A stretch of DNA of 64,000 nucleotides from positions 62,001 to 126,000 of the forward strand of contig CAYLPZ010000001.1 in the NCBI GenBank assembly GCA_964385755.1, written 5' to 3'. This DNA is from CAG-698 sp964385755. Its GTDB lineage: Bacteria > Bacillota_I > Bacilli_A > ML615J-28 > CAG-698. The position numbers and the translations under genes were made by a program. Shown one piece after another: positions 1-9,800 of this stretch. The number at the start of each line of letters is the position of its first letter. The first letter of the stretch is position 1. The notes under the pieces were generated by a model. The model saw only the letters and a program-made list of their open reading frames with translations, made no database searches and had not been told where the DNA came from.

Positions 1-1483
1 GCCCTGGATATACAAAATAGTCTTTGTTTAAATCCTTAAGTATTTCAAGCGAACTATTCATTTGTAAATTATTGCTAGTTGGAAAATCAGTTCTGCCAAT
101 ACTACCATTAAAAATTAAGTCTCCAGTAAATAGCATATCTGATATTTCATAAGTCACACTACAGTTTGTATGACCGTTTGTTGGAATAACATGAACATCA
201 ATAGTTCCTAAAGATAAATATTCATGTAATTCTTGTATTTTTTCATCTTTTAAATCGAAAGTAAGTTTACTACCAAACTGATATGATAAATTAAGTTTTT
301 CATCCTTTAATTTTACTAAGGCATTAGGCTCCATTATAAAAGTAATACCTTTATTTAAATATGATTTTAGTTCATAGAAATGATCGAAATGTCCATGTGT
401 TAATAAACAATAAGATATTTTGTTTTTCGCAAAAGAACTTACTTCATCATATGAATTAGATGGATCAATTACAATTGATGTGTCTAAATCTTGAACTAAA
501 TAGCAATTTGAGTCTAGAACATCTGATGTAAAACATTTTACATCGTATACTTTTTCTAGTTTATTTGATAATTTTAGTTTTGCATAGCAACCATATATCC
601 CCGCATCATTACGAAGCGTCGCAAGAACGATTTTTGTACCACGAACAGAATAAAAACATGTATCATTAAAGTCTTTAATTACCTTTTCAAGTAAGAAATC
701 ACCAGCTTTGCTGACACCTCCACCAATCATAATTACATTAGGGTTTAATGTATTAGCGATAGCTGAAAGACCTGTTGCTAAGTATTTACTAGTTCTATTT
801 ACTACTTCAAGACCTAGTGCATCTCCTTCTTTTGCAAAATCAAATATTTCTTTTGAAGTTACTACTTCTAACTCATTCAATTTAGACTGTTTATAATTTT
901 CTTTTACTTCTTCATATGTTTTTACGATACCTGTTGCACTTGCATATTGTTCTAGACATCCATAAAGACCACAAGAGCACTTTCTACCATCAGTATACAC
1001 TATCTTAATATGACCAACTTCACCACATGAGCCAGTTGCTCCTTCTACCAATTTTCCATCAACAATAACACCACCGCCAACACCAGTTCCTAAAGTAACT
1101 AAAACAGCATTTTTTTCTTTATTACCACTACCAAAGTACCATTCACCCATTGTCGCTGCGTTAGCATCGTTTAATACTTCAATTTGTGTTTTTGGAAAAT
1201 GTTTTAATAGCATCTCTTTTACATAAACAACTTTCCATTTTAGGTTTTGTGCACCTAACACAACACCATTTTTAGTAGGTCCTGGTACACCTATACCAAT
1301 ACCAATAAGATCTTCATTATCTAAATGTGACTTAATCACATCAACAACTTTACTAATTAAAGTTTCAGGATTACTATCTATTGGCGTTTTTTCTTCAAAC
1401 TTTTCAAGAAGTTCTTCTTCTGAAAACTTACCAAATTTAATAGTAGTACCACCTATATCAACACCAAAATATATTTTTTTCAT
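1..1483 (-). CDS. ROK-family glucokinase fused to a metallo-beta-lactamase-fold hydrolase (3' partial)
   Basis: One open frame runs from ATG at 1483 to the left edge (494 codons, no stop), so the C-terminus lies outside. Residues 1 to about 315 are a ROK sugar kinase: N-terminal phosphate loop GVDIGGTTIKFG, LNDANAA, GTGVGGGVIVDG and the ROK zinc motif CSCGLYGC. That part should phosphorylate glucose in the cytoplasm. Residues from about 330 on are a glyoxalase II-like MBL domain with THGHFDH, a later NGHTNCS histidine and FTGDLIF aspartate, the expected metal ligands. I read the junction around 545-605 codon by codon and saw no stop or frameshift. ROK kinases and MBL hydrolases are normally separate proteins. 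The MBL substrate is unknown; a thioester or glycolytic by-product such as S-lactoylglutathione-like compounds is only a guess. Confidence 0.85.
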   Translation of the reverse strand, partial: MKKIYFGVDIGGTTIKFGKFSEEELLEKFEEKTPIDSNPETLISKVVDVIKSHLDNEDLIGIGIGVPGPTKNGVVLGAQNLKWKVVYVKEMLLKHFPKTQIEVLNDANAATMGEWYFGSGNKEKNAVLVTLGTGVGGGVIVDGKLVEGATGSCGEVGHIKIVYTDGRKCSCGLYGCLEQYASATGIVKTYEEVKENYKQSKLNELEVVTSKEIFDFAKEGDALGLEVVNRTSKYLATGLSAIANTLNPNVIMIGGGVSKAGDFLLEKVIKDFNDTCFYSVRGTKIVLATLRNDAGIYGCYAKLKLSNKLEKVYDVKCFTSDVLDSNCYLVQDLDTSIVIDPSNSYDEVSSFAKNKISYCLLTHGHFDHFYELKSYLNKGITFIMEPNALVKLKDEKLNLSYQFGSKLTFDLKDEKIQELHEYLSLGTIDVHVIPTNGHTNCSVTYEISDMLFTGDLIFNGSIGRTDFPTSNNLQMNSSLEILKDLNKDYFVYPG

Positions 1484-1498
1484 AAATTAATACCTTTT

Positions 1499-1741
1499 TT
1501 ACTTTTCTATTTCATTAAAATTTACAATAATTACTTCTTTTCCCATTTTTACAATCTTCTGCCAAGGTATCATCAATACTTCTTCTCCTTGAAAGAAACT
1601 TTTGATGCGCGAATTGGTTCTAACATAAATTGCTAAAATCGATCCATTTTCTGTATCAACATCAAAATCTTTGATATGTCCAATCTTATTACCATTTGTT
1701 AAGCTTATTACATCTTTTGCTTGCAACTCTGTAAATAACAT
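1499..1741 (-). CDS. ylmC: YlmC/YmxH-family PRC-barrel sporulation protein
   Basis: An 80-residue protein matching the YlmC/YmxH family: a small PRC-barrel fold with the core GNKIGHIKDFDVD and a C-terminal IPWQKIVKMGKEVIIV strand. The family is linked to sporulation in Bacillus and clostridia but its biochemistry is unknown. An AGGTG box precedes the ATG by about six bases. It lies 15 bases upstream of the glucokinase fusion and downstream of rsfS, so it is probably in the same transcript. The family call is firm; the function is not. Confidence 0.75.
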   Translation of the reverse strand: MLFTELQAKDVISLTNGNKIGHIKDFDVDTENGSILAIYVRTNSRIKSFFQGEEVLMIPWQKIVKMGKEVIIVNFNEIEK

Positions 1742-1813
1742 AAAATCACCTATTACATTTTATGATAAAATTGCAAATTATATAATAAACTAATAATTAT
1801 TTTATGTAATATA

Positions 1814-2176
1814 TTATTCTATAGATTCAGGATCAATTTGTGGAAGTGTAGCCCAAAGTTTATCTAAATCATAATATTTACGATCTTCTAAAGAAAATAA
1901 GTGAATAATTACTTCATCAAGGTCAACAAGCAACCAGCTTCCACCACCACGTCCTTCGATTCCTCTTACATGAAGATTAAAATCCCTTGCTTTTTCATTA
2001 ACACGACTTGCTAGACCGTCAAGTTGTCTACTAGCAACCGCAGATGCAACTAATGCATAACTAAAAAATGGATTAACATCTTTAGTTTTATATATTTTTA
2101 TATTTTGTGCTTTTACTTCAAGTAATGAATCAAGCGCATGTTTTAAAATTTCTTTTTCTTTATTTTCTTTTTCCAT
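1814..2176 (-). CDS. rsfS: Ribosomal silencing factor RsfS
   Basis: A 120-residue RsfS/YbeB/Iojap protein. It binds ribosomal protein uL14 and blocks subunit joining when nutrients are scarce. Family hallmarks are visible: an N-terminal helix with ALDSLLEVKAQNI, then SYALVASAVASRQLDGLASRV and the GGGSWLLVDLDEVIIHLF motif. The start at 2176 has an AAGGAAA box 7-8 bases upstream inside the end of yqeK, giving a 34-base overlap and suggesting translational coupling. The yqeK-rsfS order is the usual one in Firmicutes. Confidence 0.92.
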   Translation of the reverse strand: MEKENKEKEILKHALDSLLEVKAQNIKIYKTKDVNPFFSYALVASAVASRQLDGLASRVNEKARDFNLHVRGIEGRGGGSWLLVDLDEVIIHLFSLEDRKYYDLDKLWATLPQIDPESIE

Positions 2177-2799
2177 TCTTGTTTCCTTTCTTTATTCAGA
2201 TATTTACAGTAGTAATTGTATGTTTCAATCGAAGATGGATAAATTGATGCATTTCTTCTAAGTAAATACTCTATATTTACTTTTGAAACAAAAGCAACTC
2301 CTCTATTTAAATCTTCAAAAGCGATTTTTCTTGCTTCTTTAAATACATCACCAACTCTTGTCTCTTCCGCTTCATCAGATACGTATACTATCATCTCAAG
2401 CGTGCTCATTTGTGGTTTGCCCATTTGGTGATATTTAATAGCATTTAATATATCTTCATCTGTAATTTTAAGTTCATCTCTTATAACATAAGGTGCTAAA
2501 ATGCTATGATAAACATGTAAATAATTAGGATTTAACGTAATATCAAGACTATGTTTATTAATTACTTCTTGGTATTCTTCAATAGTAAAGAATTTACAAT
2601 AATCATGAACAAGACCTGCTACTACTGCTTTTTCAATATTTTTTTCATCATAAATTCTTGCAAGTTCCCCAGCACATCTTGATACACCAAGTGAATGGAC
2701 ATAACGATTTTCAAATCGAGGATTATTACTACTTTTTAGTTTGTCATATACTTTTTGTTTTAATTCTTCAAGATTATAGTTTAAAACTAAATCCTCCAT
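2143..2799 (-). CDS. yqeK: YqeK-family HD-domain hydrolase (Ap4A hydrolase)
   Basis: A 218-residue HD-domain protein of the YqeK family, which splits diadenosine tetraphosphate symmetrically. The metal ligands are visible: RYVHSLGV (first His), AGLVHDYCKF (HD), the YHSILAPYV and KYHQMG histidines, and a late YVSDEAEETR aspartate. It begins directly after the yqeH stop (TAA then ATG) and overlaps rsfS at its 3' end. The usual upstream partner nadD and the small RNA-binding gene yqeI are absent here, so the yqe cluster is reduced. The ATG is followed by GAGG rather than preceded by a clear box, so coupling to yqeH is likely. Confidence 0.88.
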   Translation of the reverse strand: MEDLVLNYNLEELKQKVYDKLKSSNNPRFENRYVHSLGVSRCAGELARIYDEKNIEKAVVAGLVHDYCKFFTIEEYQEVINKHSLDITLNPNYLHVYHSILAPYVIRDELKITDEDILNAIKYHQMGKPQMSTLEMIVYVSDEAEETRVGDVFKEARKIAFEDLNRGVAFVSKVNIEYLLRRNASIYPSSIETYNYYCKYLNKERKQEWKKKIKKKKF

Positions 2800-3921
2800 T
2801 TAAATCATCGCCTTTCTTACCTCAAATGCTATTTTCTCATATATATAAATTAATAACTCTACATCATTATTGTATGACACGAACCCAACACCAGAAATAG
2901 CTAATTCTTCATCAGCTTTTAAAATAACTTTGGATAATTTCATATTACCTAAGCGATCCTTTTCTTTTTCATTCGGAACAGTAAAAGTATCATTTTTCTC
3001 ACTAAAGTATGTAACCATATCACTCTTAGTTCGGTAGAGCATAAGAGTATTTGCCACATAAAAACTTGCGCCAATCTTAGCCTCTCCAGTATAACATATT
3101 CCACAAATACCATTTATAAATATAGTATCATTACTATAAAGTTGATAAGTTCTTGGTTTAATAAACTTCTTCGGCATTACCAAATTTAATGATTTTTTAT
3201 CTAAATAATACGTTAATTGATTGACATTATAATAACCTGGAGTATCATAACCAGAAATATTACCTATTTCGAAAGGTGTAAGTCCTAAAGTCGTACCAAC
3301 TTGGTTACTTGTTGTAAATGACAATGGATTATCAGAATCTTTTGATAATGTGTTAATCAAGGTACTTTTACCAACATTACTAATTCCAACAAAAATAACT
3401 TTACCATTTTTAATTGAAAGCTTATTAATAGCATCAGTAATTGGTTTTATTGTTCGATCCTCAATTGAAGATGTAACTAATAGTTCATCAAAAGAGACAT
3501 CTTTTGTTTGTAAATATTCCTTTATATATTTTCTTAGTTTAGTAGGTCTATTAGAGCGCATAAATAAATCATATTTATTAGCAATAACTAATATTTTACT
3601 ATTTGGAAATAATTCATTTATATTAGGAAGAACACTTCCAGTAAGATCAAACGCATCTACTATATATACAAGCAAGTTTTTATTTTTTGATACTTCTAAA
3701 AAAATCTTATTAAAATCAATATCTTTTTCGTGCTTAATCACTTTAACTTCATTGTAATGTTTAAGTCTATAACATCTCTCACATAGGAAATTTTCACTTC
3801 GCTTTTGATATACTTCAAAATCCAAATAACCAAGTTCATCAGGTTTATCAAATTGAATAATGCAACCACAGCCAGGACACTTTAAAGATTTATTAACATT
3901 ATTTACTTGATTGCTATCCAT
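2800..3921 (-). CDS. yqeH: Ribosome biogenesis GTPase YqeH
   Basis: A 373-residue circularly permuted GTPase needed for 30S subunit assembly. An N-terminal zinc finger (CPGCGC then CERC, residues about 15-50) precedes GTPase motifs in permuted order: G4 NKYD, then G1 GISNVGKST, then G3 DTPGY. The C-terminal part is the YqeH/NOA1 RNA-binding region. GAGGAG lies about eight bases before the start, at the end of yqeG. It sits between yqeG and yqeK, as in Bacillus. Confidence 0.93.
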   Translation of the reverse strand: MDSNQVNNVNKSLKCPGCGCIIQFDKPDELGYLDFEVYQKRSENFLCERCYRLKHYNEVKVIKHEKDIDFNKIFLEVSKNKNLLVYIVDAFDLTGSVLPNINELFPNSKILVIANKYDLFMRSNRPTKLRKYIKEYLQTKDVSFDELLVTSSIEDRTIKPITDAINKLSIKNGKVIFVGISNVGKSTLINTLSKDSDNPLSFTTSNQVGTTLGLTPFEIGNISGYDTPGYYNVNQLTYYLDKKSLNLVMPKKFIKPRTYQLYSNDTIFINGICGICYTGEAKIGASFYVANTLMLYRTKSDMVTYFSEKNDTFTVPNEKEKDRLGNMKLSKVILKADEELAISGVGFVSYNNDVELLIYIYEKIAFEVRKAMI

Positions 3922-3923
3922 CT

Positions 3924-4496
3924 TTAAAACTCCTCTTTTCTGATTTCCATTATTTTATTATAAGTAATCAAATCACGTTTCTTAATTTTCTTGATTATTT
4001 TTCTTTCTCTAATTCTATTTAATTTTGTATACCATTTCTCATCTTTTAAACATAATGGCTTAACTAAAATAGCATCAACTTTCATACGGTTGCTTCCAAG
4101 AACATCCGTCATAATTTGATCTCCAATAGTGAAACAAGTTGAAAAATCATCACATATTTTTTCATTTTTCAAAAATTCTAATATCTTCTTATACCCTTTT
4201 CTGAATGGTTTTTGGGCACTATAAAACCCTAAAACATTTAGTTGTGAAGTAATTCGTTTAATTCTTTCTCCATTATTATTAGATAAAATAATTATTAAAT
4301 ATCCTATTTCCTTAAGTTTTGATATTAAATCTAAAGCATTATTACTTGGATCTTTTTCCACATATCTTGCAATTGTATTATCAACATCAAATATAATAAT
4401 TCTTTTACCATTTTCATATAATTTATTGTAATCTATATCATATATTGTTTCAAATACATCATATGGAATATACTTATTTATTCGTTTATTTGCCAT
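3924..4496 (-). CDS. yqeG: YqeG-family HAD phosphatase
   Basis: A HAD-superfamily phosphatase of the YqeG (IIIA) type, first gene of the yqeG-yqeH-yqeK run. The nucleophile motif is IIIFDVDNTIARY, followed by IILSNN (motif II), KKPFRKGY-type lysine context (QKPFRKGYKKI) and TIGDQIMTDVLGSN (motif IV). I chose ATG at 4496 because an AAAGG box lies ten bases before it. An in-frame ATG at 4514 would add six residues but has no box upstream. The substrate is not established; a phosphatidylglycerophosphate phosphatase role is known for plant and yeast relatives. Confidence 0.87.
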   Translation of the reverse strand: MANKRINKYIPYDVFETIYDIDYNKLYENGKRIIIFDVDNTIARYVEKDPSNNALDLISKLKEIGYLIIILSNNNGERIKRITSQLNVLGFYSAQKPFRKGYKKILEFLKNEKICDDFSTCFTIGDQIMTDVLGSNRMKVDAILVKPLCLKDEKWYTKLNRIRERKIIKKIKKRDLITYNKIMEIRKEEF

Positions 4497-4612
4497 TATA
4501 TTAATACCTTTCAAAAATCACTAATTATATTACTATTTTTATTATTATACATAAAAATCCATAAAAAGTCCATAGAAACAAAAAGAGAAATAGAATCAAA
4601 GATAAGAAGGGA

Positions 4613-5308
4613 ATGAATTATATTTTTTCAATTTTAAGTTTATTTATTCTACCGCTTTTAGGAAGTATCATTAAAGAAAGTTACCCTGATGTCCTTTCTT
4701 GTGAGGAAGAAGAAAAATATCTAAAGTTATTTAAAAAAGGCGATAAAGAGGCTAGAGATATATTAATAGAACATAACTTAAGATTAGTTGCACATATTGT
4801 TAAGAAATTTGAAAATACAAAAGAAGACAAAGATGATTTATTATCTATCGGTGCAATTGGTTTAATTAAAGCTGTTGATAGTTATAACTCTAATAGTAAT
4901 GTTCGTTTAGCAACATACGCTTCAAAATGCATTGAAAACGAAATCTTAATGCATTTACGTAATACTAAAAACAAAAAAGAAGCAACAACATGGCTTTACT
5001 CAACAATCGGACAAGACAAAGATGGTAACGAAATTCACCTTTGCGATGTAATTGAAGACACAAGTGAAAAAAGTTATGAAAAATACGAAAAAGAAAGTAA
5101 CATAAAGTTAATCAAAGAAGGTCTAAAAACACTATCAGATCAAGAAATAATGATATTAGAAAATCGATATGGTCTAAATGATTTAACACCACTTACACAA
5201 AAAGAGTTATCAGAAAAGTTAAATATCTCACGAAGTTACGTATCTAGGATCGAAAAACGAGCATTATCTAAACTTTATTTATTTTGTAAAAAGAAAAATG
5301 GGAGTTAG
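4613..5308 (+). CDS. sigK: Sporulation sigma factor SigK (pro-sigma-K)
   Basis: A 231-residue sigma-70 factor with the sigma-K signature: LIEHNLRLVAHIVKKFENT, then DLLSIGAIGLIKAVDSY and ENEILMHLRNTK (region 2), and ISRSYVSRIEKRALSKL (region 4 helix-turn-helix). A hydrophobic 20-residue leader (IFSILSLFILPLLGSII) matches the membrane-tethering pro-sequence removed by SpoIVFB in the mother cell. The gene is continuous; no skin-type element splits it. An oddity is that AAGGG abuts the ATG with one base between, poor spacing, so translation may begin at a nearby non-ATG codon. It is divergent from yqeG and convergent with the transglutaminase gene. CATA-rich sequence upstream would suit sigma-E/K, but I cannot assign a promoter. 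Confidence 0.92.
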   Translation: MNYIFSILSLFILPLLGSIIKESYPDVLSCEEEEKYLKLFKKGDKEARDILIEHNLRLVAHIVKKFENTKEDKDDLLSIGAIGLIKAVDSYNSNSNVRLATYASKCIENEILMHLRNTKNKKEATTWLYSTIGQDKDGNEIHLCDVIEDTSEKSYEKYEKESNIKLIKEGLKTLSDQEIMILENRYGLNDLTPLTQKELSEKLNISRSYVSRIEKRALSKLYLFCKKKNGS

Positions 5309-5331
5309 TCCAAACCGGACTATCCCATTTT
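5295..5331. terminator. Bidirectional terminator between sigK and the transglutaminase gene
   Basis: An outer stem AAAATGGGA/TCCCATTTT and an inner stem TAGTCC/GGACTA give a strong hairpin with T-rich flanks both ways. The sigK stop (5306-5308) and the opposing gene's stop (5330-5332) fall within or at the edge of it. Confidence 0.85.
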
Positions 5332-6841
5332 ACTTTTCAGTTTTTTTATTATCTGCTTTTACATCATAATTAATAGTAACAACTCGATTTGAAGAACCAA
5401 TATCTACTGAATTAATTTTTTTAACAAGATAAAATTTATTAATTTGTTTTAGTTCCTTTAATCTCTTTTCAACTTCATTAGTTAAATTTTGAGAACGTAG
5501 AATTGAATTTTGCATTGTTGTCGCAAGTTCGTTAGAAGCACAGCGGAAAGAAACATTAAAATTACCCATTTCGCTTTGATTGTAGTTGATTGCAAAATTA
5601 CAAATAACATCTACAAGTTGTTTTTGATCATTCCTTGTAAAATACGCTTTATGATATCTATAATATTCATAGTCTGAGCTTTCATATTTTTTAAGATTAG
5701 GATAATATTCATTTCTTGGAATATGATAAGGAATATAATTTCTATCATGATGAATAATAAATTCACTATATGGAACACAACAATATTCATAAGATATATC
5801 ATTTTTATTAGCGTTTCCAGTTTTAGTATTAGATCTATCACCCCATGTTGCATCAACGTAATAACAGTGTTTACCGATTTTAACTATATTAAAAGCATGG
5901 CAACCACCATTAGCATTATCTTCACTGACAACGTAGCAAGATGGTATTCCAACTAAATTAAGTAAGTATTGAAGAGCAACTGCGTATCCAGCACATACAA
6001 CTTTGTGATTTACTAAAGCAGAATGTAAAGAACGTAGAGTATCATCAGTATATTCAGTTACATTATTGTTATCTAAGCCAATACCATCATAATCAATTGT
6101 CAAAATCAATCTACGATAAATCGTTAGAAAAGCTTGATAAGGATCTGTATCTTTCTTAATACCTTTAACAAAAGGTGCAGCAGCCTTTCGAAGTTCTTCA
6201 CGTTTACGATCAATTTGTTTCTTATCTACTTTACCATCAGATTTAAGACAACGAAATTTCAACTGAATTGTTGTACTAGTGTATGAATAACCATTTAACC
6301 AAAATATTTCAGGAAAATCGTGACACATGCAAAAATAAACAGAATTTACTTCTTCAATAGTTAATGGTGAAAAGTTTATTGGAGTAGTATCTAAGTTATA
6401 AGCCGCTCTTGCTAAGGAATTATAAACTCTTAACCTTGTATTATCCTTCTCATCATCTTCTAGTGGAATTAATTTCCATCCAAGGGATTCTTTTAAGCGT
6501 TTTTCTTCATCCTTTATACGTTTTTCTTCATCCTTTATACGTCTTTCTTCTTCCTTTATACGTCTTTTTTCTTCCTTGTTACGTCTTTTTTCGTCATGTT
6601 TTAAGCGTTTTTTTTCTTGTTTTTGCTTATGTTTTTCCTTGAATCCATGTATCAATCTATGTATCAATCCTTTATTTTTTTTGTTGTCAGATACAGAATT
6701 CGAATTAGTTTCACTATCATCTTCAGTATGCTCTTTTTCAGTTGAAAAAGTTGTTAACGTATTAGATGAATCATTATTTTCATCATCACGAATTTCAGAT
6801 TGATTTTCTAAACTACGATTTTTTTCTTCTATTATTCCCAT
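5330..6841 (-). CDS. Transglutaminase-like protein with charged repeat region
   Basis: A 503-residue protein, last gene of the tubulin/vWA operon, three bases after the preceding gene. The N-terminal 55 residues are acidic and low-complexity. Residues about 60-120 are a highly charged heptad repeat (EEKRIKD-like units). From about 135 comes a folded region ending in a papain-like transglutaminase core: VVCAGYA (Cys about 282), GGCHAFNIV (His about 314) and YVDATWGD (Asp about 329), so the catalytic triad is complete. Such domains act as proteases, peptide cross-linkers or amidases. No signal peptide is visible, so it is probably cytoplasmic or held at the membrane by its neighbours. The substrate is unknown; a processing or cross-linking role in the complex is inference. 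Confidence 0.8.
   Translation of the reverse strand: MGIIEEKNRSLENQSEIRDDENNDSSNTLTTFSTEKEHTEDDSETNSNSVSDNKKNKGLIHRLIHGFKEKHKQKQEKKRLKHDEKRRNKEEKRRIKEEERRIKDEEKRIKDEEKRLKESLGWKLIPLEDDEKDNTRLRVYNSLARAAYNLDTTPINFSPLTIEEVNSVYFCMCHDFPEIFWLNGYSYTSTTIQLKFRCLKSDGKVDKKQIDRKREELRKAAAPFVKGIKKDTDPYQAFLTIYRRLILTIDYDGIGLDNNNVTEYTDDTLRSLHSALVNHKVVCAGYAVALQYLLNLVGIPSCYVVSEDNANGGCHAFNIVKIGKHCYYVDATWGDRSNTKTGNANKNDISYEYCCVPYSEFIIHHDRNYIPYHIPRNEYYPNLKKYESSDYEYYRYHKAYFTRNDQKQLVDVICNFAINYNQSEMGNFNVSFRCASNELATTMQNSILRSQNLTNEVEKRLKELKQINKFYLVKKINSVDIGSSNRVVTINYDVKADNKKTEK
6498..6602 (-). repeat. Five 21-bp coding tandem repeats
   Basis: Units of 21 bp start at 6498, 6519, 6540, 6561 and 6582. The first two are identical and the others diverge progressively. 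They encode a seven-residue charged unit in the transglutaminase protein, so copy-number change would keep the frame. Confidence 0.85.
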
Positions 6842-6844
6842 AAC

Positions 6845-9800
6845 TTACTCCTCCAATTCAGAATCATTTTCTTGAGGATCATCATTTTCCGCATTTTCAT
6901 CTTCGACTGGTTCATCAACTTTTAATGAATCTTCAATGGGAATTGGATCAGAATCATTAGTTTCATCTTCAAGATCCTTAGATTTCAGAATCAAGAATTT
7001 TTTCCATAATCTTGGAATTGAATTAGGATCATACAATCCAACATAATCATCAATTTCATCTAATTTTTCAGTATTCTTTCTAATTTCATATTCATCAATT
7101 TCTTTAGCCTTCATTCTCATAAATGAAAAACTAGTTAATTTTTGACTAGAAAACTCGTTTTCATCTTCACTCGTATAATTCACATAATCTGATATCTCAT
7201 TTACATCTTGATTAACAGTTTCAGAAATATTATTTAAAGTCCACTGTGCAATTCTTTCTTTCTCAATGTGTTTAAAATATAATATTTCTTCAAAGTATAA
7301 CTGACCATCAGTATATGAAATCATTAAATTATTATCTTCTTGCCATGAGCTAATAATAGCTCTTAAAATACATGCTTTTGCATTATCAATCGGAATACTT
7401 TTCTCGACTTTAACAAGATGGTTACTATTATCAAAATTATAATAGTATTCATTTAATTCTTTGCCTTTTTCAAGATCGTATGTTTCATCTAGTTGAACTT
7501 TTAATTTTCTAAATTTCTCTTCTGGGTAATGCTCTTCTAAGTAGTCATAAACTTCATCAGCAAGTTCATTAAGTTTTTCATCAGAAGTTACGACATCATA
7601 GCACTCATGACAAATAATTCTATTTTTGTTAAATGTTGTATAACGTCCACTTTCCACAATATTATGACAAAATGAACAATGTTCGACTATTTCTTCATTT
7701 TCAACACTTGCAGTTTCGAAGTCGTTATCACCTTTATCACTTAAAGTAACATTCAACATACCAAGTAGTTTACAACTGCCTTGTAAATCAAAGCATTCAG
7801 GTAAACTGTCATTACCAAAGAAAATATAATGTTTTTGTTTTGATGAAACAGAAGATTCACCATTTGAATCAATTCTAGCATTTAGCCATGCTAAATAAGA
7901 ATAAACATTAATTAATAATTCTTGCATTAGATGACCATGTAAATCAAAGAACCAATTTAACACACCTACATCTTCATTTATAGCATCATTAATAAAGATG
8001 AAACGCAATTTTTTATTGTTTTCTTCTTTCAATTTATATACTTTTTTAGTTGATTTATCATCTGTAGCTTTTTTAGTTGATTTATCATCTGTAGCTTCTT
8101 TAGTTGATTTATCATCTGTAGCTTCTTTAGTTAAGTAAGGATAAAGACGTTTAACAGCTTCTTCATATGTTGAAGGAATAGAATCATCATCAAAAATAAA
8201 TGGATTCTCTAATACTGGACATACCGCAATGCATCTATATACAAATGGAAATAATGTTTTAATAAATTCATTAATGATTGAAGATATTAATAATCTCATA
8301 CCATCATTAACTTCCATTCGCGAATCTATTTCAAGCTCTAAGGCTTTACCATCAACAATATTACGTGCCATATCATCAACAATACGCTTATCTAGTTGAG
8401 GATTACCTTGAACACCATGAACCAAATCTAATGATTGGTTATCAGACATAAGATTATAGAAGCCATATGTTTCAGCAAGAACATCTATTTTTAATTGTTT
8501 AACTCTAATATACTCTATTTCACCCTTAGAGAAATAAAGTTCACCAGGAAGTCCTACTTCTTCATACATTAATTCTTTAAATCTACGTAAATGAATTGTA
8601 TCAAAAATATTCTTATATTTTACATTTTCGCGTTTTAAGAATATTGTACGACAATCTTGTGAAATTTGTTCAATTTCATATTCGGCATTATTAAATACAA
8701 TATTTTGACCAATAATATATTCACTCTTAACTCTTGTAGAAAATGTATTTAAATAACCTATTTTCTTATCGTTCAAAACAAGAGATACTTTATCAATACT
8801 CGATAAAATCTTATCAAATACAATCTTAGTACGTTTAAAGATAATATTTTTTGTTTTAATTGTATTAATGCCATCTGATTTAGTAATATCAACAATAATA
8901 TAATAATCTTTTGCGGAAACAGCATTCGTCTCATTATATGGTGTATTAACTGTATCACATAAACCTGCAATCAAGTATTGTGTCAATTCTTTAAGACTAG
9001 TATCTTGAATATTAAAATTAGGTTTCTCTAATAATTTTTTACAGAATAAACATAATGGTTTATCCTTTCGTTTAATAGAAAGTGAAATTACATTATGCAT
9101 TGTTCTAATAAAGTCAGATACTTCCATTCCTTCTTCATTAGATGCTTCACAAAATACTCTAAGTAAACTAAGTTTTTGATCATCAGCATGTTCAACTACT
9201 CTTGGTTGAATGAATGAAGAACGATTAACGAAATCTTCATTAACCATCTTTGATAGGAAATATTCACGCAACAAATAAGGCTTTGTTAGAATATGAATAA
9301 TCGAATCTTTCTTACCTCTAAATCTTGCGCAGAGATAAACTGCAGATGATAAGTTATTAAGTTCATCAGTATAAACTAAATAATTAATATCTGGTATTTC
9401 TTTATAGAAGTTATTTATTTCTACTTCATGCTTAGTAAGTACCTCTTTATCACTATGTTCAATAGGTGACTCAGTAATTACTTTTATGCCATCAATTCCA
9501 TGTTGATAAGCAAGTTCTGCTATTAAGCATTCTGGAGAAGTTAAAGTTTGGCCATACTTACTATAAATACGATTACTCTTACTTTCTCTATTCCAAATAG
9601 TATATGTAACACTTTCATTTTCCTTTGCACAACTAAAGTTTAATACTTTTTCTACACAGAAAAACTTAGGTAAGCTTCCCGCCGCAAAACCACGATAAAT
9701 ATTGTTAGAAGTAAAAATATATTTAATGCGATTATTTGTAGCTTTTAAAAGTTTCATCGAAATAATTGGGCATAAGTAACTTTCAAGCATTACAATTTTA

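Noticed and set aside
4613..5308. sigK interrupted by a skin-type element
   Set aside because: The frame is continuous from the pro-sequence to region 4.
6498..8134. Short tandem repeats as CRISPR or non-coding satellite
   Set aside because: The units are contiguous, have no spacers and lie in frame within long coding regions.
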